DNA from: Bacillus sp. N13C7 | GTDB lineage: Bacteria; Bacillota; Bacilli; Bacillales; Bacillaceae | Length of the DNA stretch: 64,000 nt | Direction: 5' to 3' | Assembly: GCF_026790065.1 (NCBI RefSeq) | Contig: NZ_JALAMO010000009.1 | Coordinates: 40,935 to 104,934, forward strand | Shown here: piece after piece, positions 8,045 to 16,284 of the stretch | Layout of the letters: every line of letters begins with the position of its first letter | Position numbering within the stretch: position 1 is the stretch's first letter | The notes under the pieces: generated by a model | Told to the model about the DNA's origin: nothing | The model's input: the letters and a program-made list of their open reading frames with translations, nothing else | Databases searched by the model: none | Program-made: the position numbers and the translations under genes

Positions 8045-9040
8045 CTAGATCATTTGATTTTTCAGCGTATCTAAAAAGCTCAAGCCCTCTAACGTAATTT
8101 TAGTGCCGGCGCGTCCTCGGCTTTTTGTGACATAATCTTTTTTCTCCAAATAATCGAGACGGCTTCTGACCTGCTGCGGAGTCAAGGAGGTTTGGGTATT
8201 TTTGCTGTGTTCAGAAATGATCCGTCTGCTGGCTGGTTCTCCTTTTTCGTTTAACACTTTTATGGTTTCCAAAATAAACAAAAACTCGGCTTTTTCCATT
8301 AAAGTCAGCAGCTTCGCTTTTTTCTTCGACGCTTTTCCGTCTATCGCGCCCCTAATATACGGCGGTAGGTCATATGGATAAATCGTTCCTCCGCTTGTTA
8401 CTGCCGCCATATAATCTGTAGCATTTTTTAATTCCCTGACATTGCCTGCAAATGTATGCTTCTCAAGCACCGGAAAAACGGAGGGATCGATTAACAATAG
8501 CCGGCCGGAATGTGAGAGAAAATGCTGTGTCAAAAGCGGTATATCGCTTTTTCGTTCCGATAATTCGGGAAGGGTGAGCGTTAAAATGTTCAGTCTGTAA
8601 TATAAGTCTTGCCTGAATGTATGTTCCGCACACCCGTCTGCAGAAGCACAGATCATTCGCGGCTTCTCCGTGTCTGAATCAAGCGCTTTTAACAGCTGAG
8701 CTTGTACAGAAGAAGGCATGCGCCATACATCATCAAGAAAAAGGGTTCCTCGTACCGCTTTTTGAAAAACACCTGTGTCTCCGTTAGGGCCAAAAAGCTC
8801 ATGATTAAGGGTTTCTTCCGAATGGGTGCTGCAATTGACGCTTATAAACGGTTCATTGCTTCTCGAAGATTCCAAGTGTATGGCATGTGCGAAGTGATTT
8901 TTGCCTGTTCCGATTTTTCCTGTTATTAAGACAGGGAGCTCCGATAACGAGAACTGCTTGGCGATTCGCTTCGCTTCCAGGAAAGTTTGATGTTCTCCGA
9001 TTAGTTGTTGAAATGTATTGAGTTTTGGTGCTCTATTCAT
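8045..9040 (-). CDS. yplP: YplP, AAA+ sigma-54-activator-like regulator without GAFTGA
   Basis: A 331-residue protein consisting of an AAA+ domain and a C-terminal winged-helix-like region (TSLTPQQVRSRLDYLEKK), with no N-terminal sensor domain. Walker A is GKIGTGK (41-47) and Walker B GTLFLDD (98-104). The loop where sigma-54 activators carry GAFTGA reads GPNGDTGVFQ (84-92), so that motif is absent. Family knowledge links YplP to SigL and cold adaptation. ATG 9040 follows AAGGAG by 7 bases; earlier in-frame ATGs lack one. It is divergent from ilvA. Confidence 0.8.
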   Translation of the reverse strand: MNRAPKLNTFQQLIGEHQTFLEAKRIAKQFSLSELPVLITGKIGTGKNHFAHAIHLESSRSNEPFISVNCSTHSEETLNHELFGPNGDTGVFQKAVRGTLFLDDVWRMPSSVQAQLLKALDSDTEKPRMICASADGCAEHTFRQDLYYRLNILTLTLPELSERKSDIPLLTQHFLSHSGRLLLIDPSVFPVLEKHTFAGNVRELKNATDYMAAVTSGGTIYPYDLPPYIRGAIDGKASKKKAKLLTLMEKAEFLFILETIKVLNEKGEPASRRIISEHSKNTQTSLTPQQVRSRLDYLEKKDYVTKSRGRAGTKITLEGLSFLDTLKNQMI

Positions 9041-9220
9041 CAATTGGCTCCTTTTGGTTCTAATTGGTTTCATTATAGCATGCCTTTTGGTTGAAAACAC
9101 CCTTTATTTTATGATCATCTTTTTTCTTGGTGCTGCAGGATAATGGTTGAACAGAAGTTACCACAAGAAGTGATGGACATAGTCTGTATTTTTTTAATTA
9201 TTAAATAAAAATAATTGTCT

Positions 9221-9246
9221 TATTTTTTGAATATTCGTGTTATAAT
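9221..9246 (+). promoter_or_regulatory. ilvA promoter with overlapping CodY-like box
   Basis: An extended -10 (TGTTATAAT, hexamer 9241-9246) lies upstream of ilvA. The 15-mer 9221-9235 (TATTTTTTGAATATT) matches the CodY consensus at 12 of 15 positions and sits in the -35 to -10 interval, where binding would block RNA polymerase. Confidence 0.5.
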
Positions 9247-9288
9247 GGCATATTAAATAGGGATTTAAAACAAGAAAGGAATCTGTAC

Positions 9289-10557
9289 ATGAAACCGTTG
9301 CTTAAAGAAAACTCTCTCATCCAAGTGAAAGACATTTTGAAGGCTCATCAAAACGTGAAGGATGTTGTGATTCACACACCTTTGCAAAGAAATGACAGAC
9401 TTTCTGAGAGATATGAATGCAATATTTATTTGAAACGTGAAGACTTGCAAGTTGTCAGATCTTTTAAGCTCAGAGGGGCTTATCATAAAATGAAACAGCT
9501 TTCCGGCGAGCAGACTGAGAATGGAGTTGTATGTGCAAGTGCCGGAAACCATGCTCAGGGTGTAGCGTTCTCGTGTAAACATCTTGGCATTCACGGAAAA
9601 ATTTTTATGCCGTCTACAACACCGAGACAAAAAGTGTCTCAAGTTGAACTGTTCGGAAAAGGATTTATTGATATTATTTTGACAGGTGATACGTTTGATG
9701 ATGCGTATAATAGCGCAGTTGAATGCTGTGAGGCAGAATCCCGGACGTTTATCCATCCGTTTGATGATTCGGATGTGATGGCCGGACAGGGAACGCTGGC
9801 AGTCGAGATTTTAAACGATATTGATACAGAGCCGCATTTTCTTTTTGCAAGTGTCGGAGGCGGAGGGCTTCTCTCAGGGGTAGGGACATATATGAAAAAT
9901 GTGTCTCCTGATACAAAGGTAATTGCTGTTGAGCCGGCTGGTGCGGCATCCTATTTTGAATCAAACAAAGCCGGGCATGTCGTCACACTTGATAAAATTG
10001 ATAAATTTGTTGACGGAGCAGCTGTTAAAAAAATCGGGGAAGAAACATTCCAGACGCTGGAAGCGGTCGTGGATGACATTCTTCTAGTGCCTGAAGGGAA
10101 AGTATGTACATCCATTCTTGAATTATATAACCAATGTGCGATTGTTGCTGAACCAGCTGGTGCTCTATCTGTCGCGGCGCTCGATTTGTACAAGGATGAA
10201 ATTAAAGGCAAAAACGTAGTGTGTGTGGTCAGCGGGGGAAATAACGATATTGGAAGAATGCAGGAAATGAAGGAGCGGTCCATGATTTTTGAGGGACTTC
10301 AGCATTATTTTATCGTCAATTTTCCCCAAAGAGCTGGGGCGCTCCGCGAATTTCTTGACGAAGTCCTCGGACCTACTGATGATATTACAAGGTTTGAATA
10401 CACGAAGAAAAATAATAAAAGCAACGGGCCTGCTCTTGTGGGCATCGAGCTGCAGAACAAGGCTGACTATGGGCCGCTGATCGAACGGATGAACAAAAAA
10501 GCGTTTCATTATGTAGAAGTGAATAAGGATGAGGACTTGTTCCATTTACTGATCTAA
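9289..10557 (+). CDS. ilvA: Threonine deaminase (threonine dehydratase)
   Basis: PLP enzyme turning threonine into 2-oxobutanoate, the first committed step to isoleucine. It has 422 residues. The PLP lysine is in RSFKLRGAYHKM, the phosphate loop in SVGGGGLLSG, and SAGNHAQG is typical of the fold. The last ~90 residues (ERSMIFEGLQHYFIVNFPQRAGALREFL) are one ACT-like regulatory domain for isoleucine feedback, as in short bacterial forms. It is transcribed alone from an apparently CodY-controlled promoter. Confidence 0.96.
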   Translation: MKPLLKENSLIQVKDILKAHQNVKDVVIHTPLQRNDRLSERYECNIYLKREDLQVVRSFKLRGAYHKMKQLSGEQTENGVVCASAGNHAQGVAFSCKHLGIHGKIFMPSTTPRQKVSQVELFGKGFIDIILTGDTFDDAYNSAVECCEAESRTFIHPFDDSDVMAGQGTLAVEILNDIDTEPHFLFASVGGGGLLSGVGTYMKNVSPDTKVIAVEPAGAASYFESNKAGHVVTLDKIDKFVDGAAVKKIGEETFQTLEAVVDDILLVPEGKVCTSILELYNQCAIVAEPAGALSVAALDLYKDEIKGKNVVCVVSGGNNDIGRMQEMKERSMIFEGLQHYFIVNFPQRAGALREFLDEVLGPTDDITRFEYTKKNNKSNGPALVGIELQNKADYGPLIERMNKKAFHYVEVNKDEDLFHLLI

Positions 10558-10643
10558 TTTTTTCACACAATCGCGCAAAATGACAGACAGCCTTGCTGGC
10601 ATTGTATATAATAGAAGAAAAACAAAAAAAGAGGATTGATAGC

Positions 10644-10895
10644 TTGTTACTCAAAAGCCTAGAGTTCAAACGCAGTGACGGGATTCAGGTGAAAGTGACA
10701 GAAATACCTGTTTTAAAGGAAGATGAACACTATTTCTTTATGTTACATCACCATTTGCAGTTCTACTTAAAAGAAGTGTTTTCATCAAACAGCAGGGCAA
10801 AAGTGTATTCTTTCCGACATTATATGAAGCGCCGGATGAAATGGGCAGATTACCAGGCTGTTTTTCATCAAGAGGTGTTAAAGCACAACGCGTGA
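10644..10895 (+). CDS. ypmP: YpmP, small uncharacterised protein
   Basis: An 83-residue protein starting at TTG 10644, about 9 bases after GAGG. It is basic and aromatic-rich (HHHLQFYLKEVF, YSFRHYMKRRMKWADYQ) with no membrane segment. Position and length match ypmP of B. subtilis; function not recognised. It follows ilvA by 86 bases and precedes the ypmQ-T group. Confidence 0.7.
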   Translation: MLLKSLEFKRSDGIQVKVTEIPVLKEDEHYFFMLHHHLQFYLKEVFSSNSRAKVYSFRHYMKRRMKWADYQAVFHQEVLKHNA

Positions 10896-11047
10896 TTGGC
10901 CGTTAATACCTGTGTGTCCTCCCTTTGTATTTGTAGGATTGGGAGGCATGCAGGATTTTTTTTGCCAGGTATCGAATACAAGCATGGACGCATCAGGTAA
11001 GAATGGGTTAGACAACGTTTGTATGCTCGCTGGAAAGGGTGGATGTC

Positions 11048-11629
11048 ATGAAGGGTATCAAGGGGTTAACGGCAGGGCTGTTTCTTCTGCTTTTGTGTGC
11101 CTGCGGAGGACAACAGATTAAAGATCCGCTCAATTACGAAGTGGAGCCTTTTACATTTCAAAACCAAGACGGCAAGAATGTTTCTTTAGAGAGTTTAAAA
11201 GGAGAAGTCTGGCTGGCGGATTTTATTTTTACCAATTGTGAAACCATATGTCCTCCAATGACCGCTCATATGACGGAACTGCAAAAAAAACTGAAAGCCG
11301 AAAATATAGATGTCCGCATCATATCCTTTAGTGTTGACCCGGAAAACGATAAGCCAAAACAGCTGAAAAAATTCGCCGCAAATTATCCATTATCTTTTGA
11401 CAACTGGGATTTCCTCACGGGATACAGCCAGAGTGACATTGAGGAGTTCGCGGTTAAGAGCTTCAAAGCCATTGTGAAGAAACCGGAGGGAGAGGACCAA
11501 GTTATTCATCAATCTTCTTTTTATTTGGTAGGCCCTGACGGCAAGGTGCTGAAAGATTACAATGGAGTGGAAAATACACCGTACGAGGATATCATCGCCG
11601 ATGTAAAGGCAGCCAGGACACTCAAGTAA
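11048..11629 (+). CDS. ypmQ: SCO1/SenC-family copper-binding lipoprotein YpmQ
   Basis: A 193-residue lipoprotein: hydrophobic signal with lipobox LLCAC, then a thioredoxin-like fold. TNCETICPP supplies the CxxxC copper motif and VIHQSSFYLVGPDG supplies the partner histidine. Family role: delivery of copper to cytochrome c oxidase or thiol-disulfide chemistry at the outer membrane face. ATG 11048 is 8 bases after GGAAAGGG, better than the in-frame GTG 11039 overlapping it. Confidence 0.88.
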   Translation: MKGIKGLTAGLFLLLLCACGGQQIKDPLNYEVEPFTFQNQDGKNVSLESLKGEVWLADFIFTNCETICPPMTAHMTELQKKLKAENIDVRIISFSVDPENDKPKQLKKFAANYPLSFDNWDFLTGYSQSDIEEFAVKSFKAIVKKPEGEDQVIHQSSFYLVGPDGKVLKDYNGVENTPYEDIIADVKAARTLK

Positions 11630-11706
11630 GCTCGGAGACTAGGCATTTGCAAATCTTCTAAAACATGATACACTTTCCACTAGTAGAATGGGAAGGAGCA
11701 ACAAGA

Positions 11707-12474
11707 TTGAAGCTGCGCATTTTTTCACTCATGGCCAGTTTGATTTTGCTTCTTACTGCTTGTACCAATATTCGTACAGCATCTGAGGGAAAACAAAAAG
11801 CCCATGAACCGAAAACGAAAGAGCACATTGTCATTGCGGCTGTCGGAGATTCGCTGACAGAAGGTGTCGGAGATCCTGACGGAAAGGGATACGTCGGCAA
11901 GGTGGCGGATTCTATCCGGTCAGACAAACAAGTGAAAACGGTAGACGTAAAAAACTATGCCGTAAAAGGAAACCGTTCGGATGATTTATTAAAGAAACTA
12001 AAAGATAAAAAGGTTCAAAAAGGCATAAAGGACGCAGATTATGTCTTTTTTACAATTGGCGGTAATGATTTGATGAAAATCCTTCGCCAAAACTTTCTGC
12101 AATTAACCGTTGAACCGTTTCAGGAAGCGGAAAAGCCGTACGAAGAGCGTTTTGAAAAAATCATTTCGGAAATCCGGGAGCTGAATGATCACGCTGAGCT
12201 GATTTATGTCAGCATGTATAATCCGTTTACATTTACGTTATCTGAATTAAATGAAATAAACGGAGTCGTCACTGATTGGAACCATATTGCTGAAAAAGAG
12301 CTGAAAAAAGATAAACATGCAAAAATCATTCACATAGCAGACTTGTTCAATCAAAAAAGTGACAGCAGCCGAATTTCTGAGGAAGATGATTTTCATCCCA
12401 ACGGTACGGGTTATTCTCTTATTGCCAAGCGCGTCTATCAAGCCATAAAAAAAGAAGGATTACCGAAAGAGTAG
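11707..12474 (+). CDS. ypmR: SGNH/GDSL lipase-esterase lipoprotein YpmR
   Basis: About 255 residues. TTG 11707 is 8 bases after AAGGAG. The signal peptide ends in lipobox LLTAC. Block I GDSLTEGVGD holds the nucleophilic serine, block III is FFTIGGNDL, and block V (FHPNGTGY) holds the catalytic Asp/His region. It is predicted to be a surface-anchored hydrolase acting on ester or acyl groups. It leads the short operon ypmR-ypmS-ypmT. Confidence 0.85.
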   Translation: MKLRIFSLMASLILLLTACTNIRTASEGKQKAHEPKTKEHIVIAAVGDSLTEGVGDPDGKGYVGKVADSIRSDKQVKTVDVKNYAVKGNRSDDLLKKLKDKKVQKGIKDADYVFFTIGGNDLMKILRQNFLQLTVEPFQEAEKPYEERFEKIISEIRELNDHAELIYVSMYNPFTFTLSELNEINGVVTDWNHIAEKELKKDKHAKIIHIADLFNQKSDSSRISEEDDFHPNGTGYSLIAKRVYQAIKKEGLPKE

Positions 12475-12483
12475 GGTGACATC

Positions 12484-13047
12484 ATGAACAAGTGGAAACG
12501 ACTGTTTTTTATATTGCTTGCAATTAATCTTGTCCTCGCCGCTGGGTTTGTGACACTTATTATGCTGCCGGGAGAACAAGCTCAGGTGAAGGATCCAGCT
12601 GAGAGCGAGTATGGATTTCAAGTGACAAGCACAAAAGAATCATTGGCTGCGTTTGTCAACTCATATTTAAACGACAAAGCATCAAACCAGCTTGATTATA
12701 AAGTAGAGATTGATGATGATGTTCATGTCGCAGGGGAAATCAAAGCTTTTTCCACGTCCATTGACGCGTTTATCGCTTTTGAACCGACTGTGAAAAAAAA
12801 TGGCGATGTGGAGCTGAATGTCACGAAATTTTCGTTAGGGAAATTGAGTATACCAATTAGCTTTGTGTTAAATTATATGGACAGCTTTTACGAATTGCCA
12901 TCATTTGTCCACGTTCATCCCGGCGATAAAAGCATTGAAGTGCGTCTGTCAGAAATGCCTTTAACGAATGGAATGTATGTCAAAGCGGACAAAATAAATT
13001 TAGAAAAAGATGAAATTGAATTTTCCTATTACCATCCTAAACAATAG
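12484..13047 (+). CDS. ypmS: YpmS, membrane-anchored DUF2140-type protein
   Basis: A 187-residue protein with an N-terminal transmembrane helix (about residues 6-29) and an extracytoplasmic domain with regular beta-like periodicity, e.g. DVELNVTKFSLGKLSIPISFVLNYMDSF. It belongs to the YpmS family, without known function. It starts 9 bases after the ypmR stop. Confidence 0.75.
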   Translation: MNKWKRLFFILLAINLVLAAGFVTLIMLPGEQAQVKDPAESEYGFQVTSTKESLAAFVNSYLNDKASNQLDYKVEIDDDVHVAGEIKAFSTSIDAFIAFEPTVKKNGDVELNVTKFSLGKLSIPISFVLNYMDSFYELPSFVHVHPGDKSIEVRLSEMPLTNGMYVKADKINLEKDEIEFSYYHPKQ

Positions 13048-13059
13048 AGGTGACTGAAA

Positions 13060-13254
13060 ATGAAACGGATTTACCAGTATTTCAGTTTATTATCCTTTAC
13101 ATTTTCCCTGTATTTCGGCTGGCTTGCTTATCATCATCTTGCTGCTGAAGATATGGATCAAATGTATTTGAATGTTTCCTATTGTGCCTTGTTCCTAAGT
13201 GTGATGGTGTTTACGTTCGGTATGAGAGACCGGAAAAAAACCGATAAATCATGA
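13060..13254 (+). CDS. ypmT: YpmT, small two-helix membrane protein
   Basis: 64 residues with two predicted membrane helices (about 5-25 and 38-57) and a basic tail (RDRKKTDKS). GAGGTGA precedes the ATG by 7 bases. It ends the ypmRST operon; a terminator follows. Function not recognised. Confidence 0.7.
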   Translation: MKRIYQYFSLLSFTFSLYFGWLAYHHLAAEDMDQMYLNVSYCALFLSVMVFTFGMRDRKKTDKS

Positions 13255-13284
13255 AAAAAGAGACATGAAACAAGGTCTCTTTTT
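13250..13284 (+). terminator. Terminator after ypmT
   Basis: Stem AAAAAAGAGAC/GTCTCTTTTTT with loop ATGAAACAAG. Confidence 0.85.
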
Positions 13285-13325
13285 TCGTGCGGTTGTAAAA
13301 AAATTTGAGAGTACAAGGAGAAAAA

Positions 13326-14663
13326 ATGAAAGCATACGATTTTACACAGGGGAACGTGCTGAAACAGCTTCTGCTGTTTTCAACTCCGATTATGCTCGGA
13401 AACGCGTTGCAGGTTTCCTTTCAACTTATAGACAGTTTGTGGATCGGCAATTTACTGGGGGCAAAGGCCCTTGGTGCAGCTGCAGTATCAAGCACGATTG
13501 TTTTAACTGTGCTGTCTTTTATTTTGGGCCTTAACAATGCGACATTAACGATTTTGTCACAGCAAAAGGGAAAAGATGATGAAAAAGGAATGTCGTCATA
13601 TATTAATGCTTTTGTTGTGTTATTAACAGGCCTAAGCATCGGCTTCGGCGCGGCCGGTTTTTTTCTATCAGAGCTTTTGCTTCGTCTTCTCAAAACGCCG
13701 GAGTCGATGATACCGCTTGCTGAGACTTATTTGCAGATTCAATTTATCGGCATTTTATTTTTGTTTGGTTATAACTTTATCAGTACTGTCCTTCGGGCGC
13801 TAGGTGACAGCAAGACACCTCTCCGGTTTATTGCATTTGCCGTTGTGCTGAATACAGCTTTGGCTCCGCTCTTTATTTCTGTGTTCCGCATGGGAATAGC
13901 AGGAGCAGCTTATTCGACGATTTTGTCACAGGGCATTGCGTTTCTGTATGGGTTGTTTTATGTCATCAAACACAAGCTTGTGCCGTTCTCTATTCCGCGA
14001 GTGCCCAAATGGGAAGAATCCGCGCTGATTTTGAAACTCGGTATTCCAGCCGGTCTGCAGATGATGGTGATTACAGGCGGCATGATGGCGATTATGAGTG
14101 TTGTCAACTCATACGGGGAGCACGTGGTGTCAGGTTTCGGTGCGGTACAAAGGCTCGATAGCATCATTACGCTTCCCGCGATGGCTGCAGGTACGGCGGT
14201 CAACAGTATGGCAGGGCAAAATATCGGAATTGGAAACTATAAACGAGTGGGCACGATTGCACGTCTAGGTGTGATGGCTGTTATTTCTTGCATGCTTGTA
14301 ATTGCAGTGATCATTTGGGCATGTAGTAAATATCTCGTGAGGTTATTTATCAGCGAGCCTGATGCGGTCGCGTTTGGGGAACAATATTTGCGGTGGATCG
14401 CGTTTTTCTATCCTTTTATCGGGATTAATTTCGTGTTGAATGGAATTGTCAGAGCCGCAGGAGCGATGCTGCAGGTACTGGTTCTAAACCTGATATCGTT
14501 TTGGGTTTTGAGATATCCTTTCACGGCTCTATTTTCAGCTTGGCTCGGACAGAAAGGAATCGGGCTCGGAATCGGAATGAGTTTTTTATTTAGCAGTTGT
14601 GCAGCGTTTTTGTATTATAGGTACGGCCGTTGGAAAACAATGAAACTGTTCTCTGCAAAATAA
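13326..14663 (+). CDS. ypnP: MATE-family efflux protein YpnP
   Basis: 445 residues with about 12 hydrophobic segments in two similar halves, typical of MATE cation/drug antiporters (e.g. GNALQVSFQLIDSLWIGNLLGAKALGA at the start and AAGTAVNSMAGQNIGIGNYKR after the midpoint). ATG 13326 follows AAGGAG by about 6 bases; the frame is open further upstream. A second MATE gene, yojI, is at 48159. Confidence 0.88.
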   Translation: MKAYDFTQGNVLKQLLLFSTPIMLGNALQVSFQLIDSLWIGNLLGAKALGAAAVSSTIVLTVLSFILGLNNATLTILSQQKGKDDEKGMSSYINAFVVLLTGLSIGFGAAGFFLSELLLRLLKTPESMIPLAETYLQIQFIGILFLFGYNFISTVLRALGDSKTPLRFIAFAVVLNTALAPLFISVFRMGIAGAAYSTILSQGIAFLYGLFYVIKHKLVPFSIPRVPKWEESALILKLGIPAGLQMMVITGGMMAIMSVVNSYGEHVVSGFGAVQRLDSIITLPAMAAGTAVNSMAGQNIGIGNYKRVGTIARLGVMAVISCMLVIAVIIWACSKYLVRLFISEPDAVAFGEQYLRWIAFFYPFIGINFVLNGIVRAAGAMLQVLVLNLISFWVLRYPFTALFSAWLGQKGIGLGIGMSFLFSSCAAFLYYRYGRWKTMKLFSAK

Positions 14664-14675
14664 AGTGAAGCGCTG

Positions 14676-14716
14676 CGAAAAGCACATACCCATATATAGG
14701 GTATGTGCTTTTTTTC
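14676..14716. terminator. Bidirectional terminator ypnP / ypoP
   Basis: Stem AGCACATACC/GGTATGTGCT with an ATATATA-type loop and T-run, between convergent genes. The 3' end of the T-run reaches the ypoP stop. Confidence 0.85.
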
Positions 14717-15140
14717 ACCGTTTTTTATCAAGTTTGCTGAAGAGCTCGATTAATGTAGCGAGTTCAGCATCAGTGTAGCAGTCAAAACGTTTAAAGAAAT
14801 ATTCCGTTTTTTTCTCGTTGAAGTGCTGAAGGACTTTTTCGCCCGCTTCAGTGATATGAATGCGGATGATGCGTCTGTCTTCCTTCGATCTGATTCTTGT
14901 AATCCATTCCTTTTCTACCAGCGCATCAGTCACAGCCGTAATGTGGCTTGCCGATACCTCTAAAATAGGCGCAAATTCAGTGACTTTTTTAGGCCCTTGT
15001 TCACTGAGGATCCGCAGAATGGTAAATTCATTCCGTGACAGCTCTTTATCTAGAATTTCATTGATTTCGTTGCGTATTTGTTTAAAGACTTTACGGAGTA
15101 AAGTTTCCATATCGTACATCATCTGTGTTCTTACTTTCAA
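14715..15140 (-). CDS. ypoP: MarR-family regulator YpoP
   Basis: 141 residues with a winged-helix DNA-binding core: LSRNEFTILRILSEQGPKKVTEFAPILEVSASHITAVTDALVEKEWI, followed by the wing RSKEDRRIIRIHIT. It likely starts at TTG 15140, 9 bases after GGAGG. It is divergent from msrAB with a 130-base gap, so these genes are possible targets, but no operator could be assigned. Confidence 0.85.
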   Translation of the reverse strand: MKVRTQMMYDMETLLRKVFKQIRNEINEILDKELSRNEFTILRILSEQGPKKVTEFAPILEVSASHITAVTDALVEKEWITRIRSKEDRRIIRIHITEAGEKVLQHFNEKKTEYFFKRFDCYTDAELATLIELFSKLDKKR

Positions 15141-15270
15141 ATTTGTGAACCTCCATTACTAAGCATATTGCTTAAAACCTATAGATTTTATTGAAAAGCA
15201 GAATCATTTTCATTCTATTTTTACATGCTATAATATAATAATACCACGTATTAACAAAGGAGGCACCAGT

Positions 15271-15804
15271 ATGTCTGAAAAAAAAGAAATCGCCACATTT
15301 GCAGGAGGCTGTTTTTGGTGTATGGTCAAACCTTTTGACGAACAGCCGGGAATTGAAAAAGTGGTGTCCGGGTATACAGGCGGCCATACTGAAAACCCTA
15401 CGTATGAAGAGGTATGCAGTGAAACGACAGGACATCGTGAAGCGGTTCAAATCACGTTTCAACCTGATGTGTTCCCTTATGAAAAGCTGCTTGAATTATT
15501 TTGGCAGCAAATCGATCCGACAGATGCCGGCGGCCAGTTTGCTGATCGCGGCAGTTCCTACCGTGCAGCCATTTTTTATCATAATGACAAACAAAAGGAG
15601 CTTGCAGAAGCTTCCAAGCAGCGCTTGGCGGAAAGCGGCATCTTTAAAGATCCGATTGTAACGGACATTTTAAAAGCTGAACCTTTCTATGAAGCGGAAG
15701 ACTATCATCAGCATTTTTATAAAAAGAATCCTGGACACTATCAGCGCTACCGGACGGGTTCTGGACGAGCAGGATTTATCAGCGAGCATTGGGGGGCGAA
15801 ATAA
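15271..15804 (+). CDS. msrA: Peptide methionine-S-sulfoxide reductase MsrA
   Basis: Reduces the S-epimer of methionine sulfoxide. 177 residues; the active site GGCFWC has catalytic Cys14 and a second Cys17. [26 protein letters not shown] is the family signature. AAGGAGG precedes the ATG by 7 bases. It is directly joined to msrB, whose ATG follows the msrA stop without a gap. Confidence 0.96.
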   Translation: MSEKKEIATFAGGCFWCMVKPFDEQPGIEKVVSGYTGGHTENPTYEEVCSETTGHREAVQITFQPDVFPYEKLLELFWQQIDPTDAGGQFADRGSSYRAAIFYHNDKQKELAEASKQRLAESGIFKDPIVTDILKAEPFYEAEDYHQHFYKKNPGHYQRYRTGSGRAGFISEHWGAK

Positions 15805-16239
15805 ATGGCGTACAACAAAGAAGAAAAAATTAAATCACTAAACCGCATGCAATATGAGGTGACGCAAAATAACGGCACAGAGCCGCCATTTCAAAATGAA
15901 TATTGGAATCATAAGGAAGAAGGGCTGTATGTAGACATTGTATCAGGCAAGCCATTGTTTACATCCAAGGATAAATTTGATTCCCATTGCGGCTGGCCAA
16001 GCTTTACAAAGCCGATTGAAGAAGATGAAGTGGAAGAAAAACTGGACACGAGCCACGGCATGATTCGCACAGAAGTGAGAAGCCGTACTGCTGACTCTCA
16101 TCTTGGTCATGTATTTAATGACGGACCGGGGCCAAGCGGGCTTCGTTACTGCATAAATTCAGCGGCGCTTCGGTTTGTGCCGAAGGATAAGCTGAAAGAA
16201 GAAGGATACGAAAGCTATCTGCATCTGTTTGATAAATAA
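15805..16239 (+). CDS. msrB: Peptide methionine-R-sulfoxide reductase MsrB
   Basis: Reduces the R-epimer, complementing MsrA. 144 residues with [26 protein letters not shown] and the catalytic cysteine in [11 protein letters not shown]. The zinc CxxC pairs of some MsrB proteins are absent. GGGGGG in the end of msrA provides the ribosome binding site. Confidence 0.95.
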   Translation: MAYNKEEKIKSLNRMQYEVTQNNGTEPPFQNEYWNHKEEGLYVDIVSGKPLFTSKDKFDSHCGWPSFTKPIEEDEVEEKLDTSHGMIRTEVRSRTADSHLGHVFNDGPGPSGLRYCINSAALRFVPKDKLKEEGYESYLHLFDK

Positions 16240-16245
16240 AACACA

Positions 16246-16284
16246 AAAAACAAGCCTGCCTAATGGATAGACAGGTTTGTTTTT
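16246..16284. terminator. Bidirectional terminator msrB / spsM remnant
   Basis: Imperfect stem AAACAAGCCTG(C)C / GACAGGTTTGTTT with a T-run, between convergent units. Confidence 0.75.

Noticed and set aside
8702..8929. Plus-strand 75-codon ORF within yplP
   Set aside because: It is antisense to the AAA+ domain, has no ribosome binding site, and its composition is that of a shadow frame.
14860..15162. Plus-strand ~100-codon ORF opposite ypoP
   Set aside because: It mirrors the MarR gene in a shadow frame and begins without a ribosome binding site.
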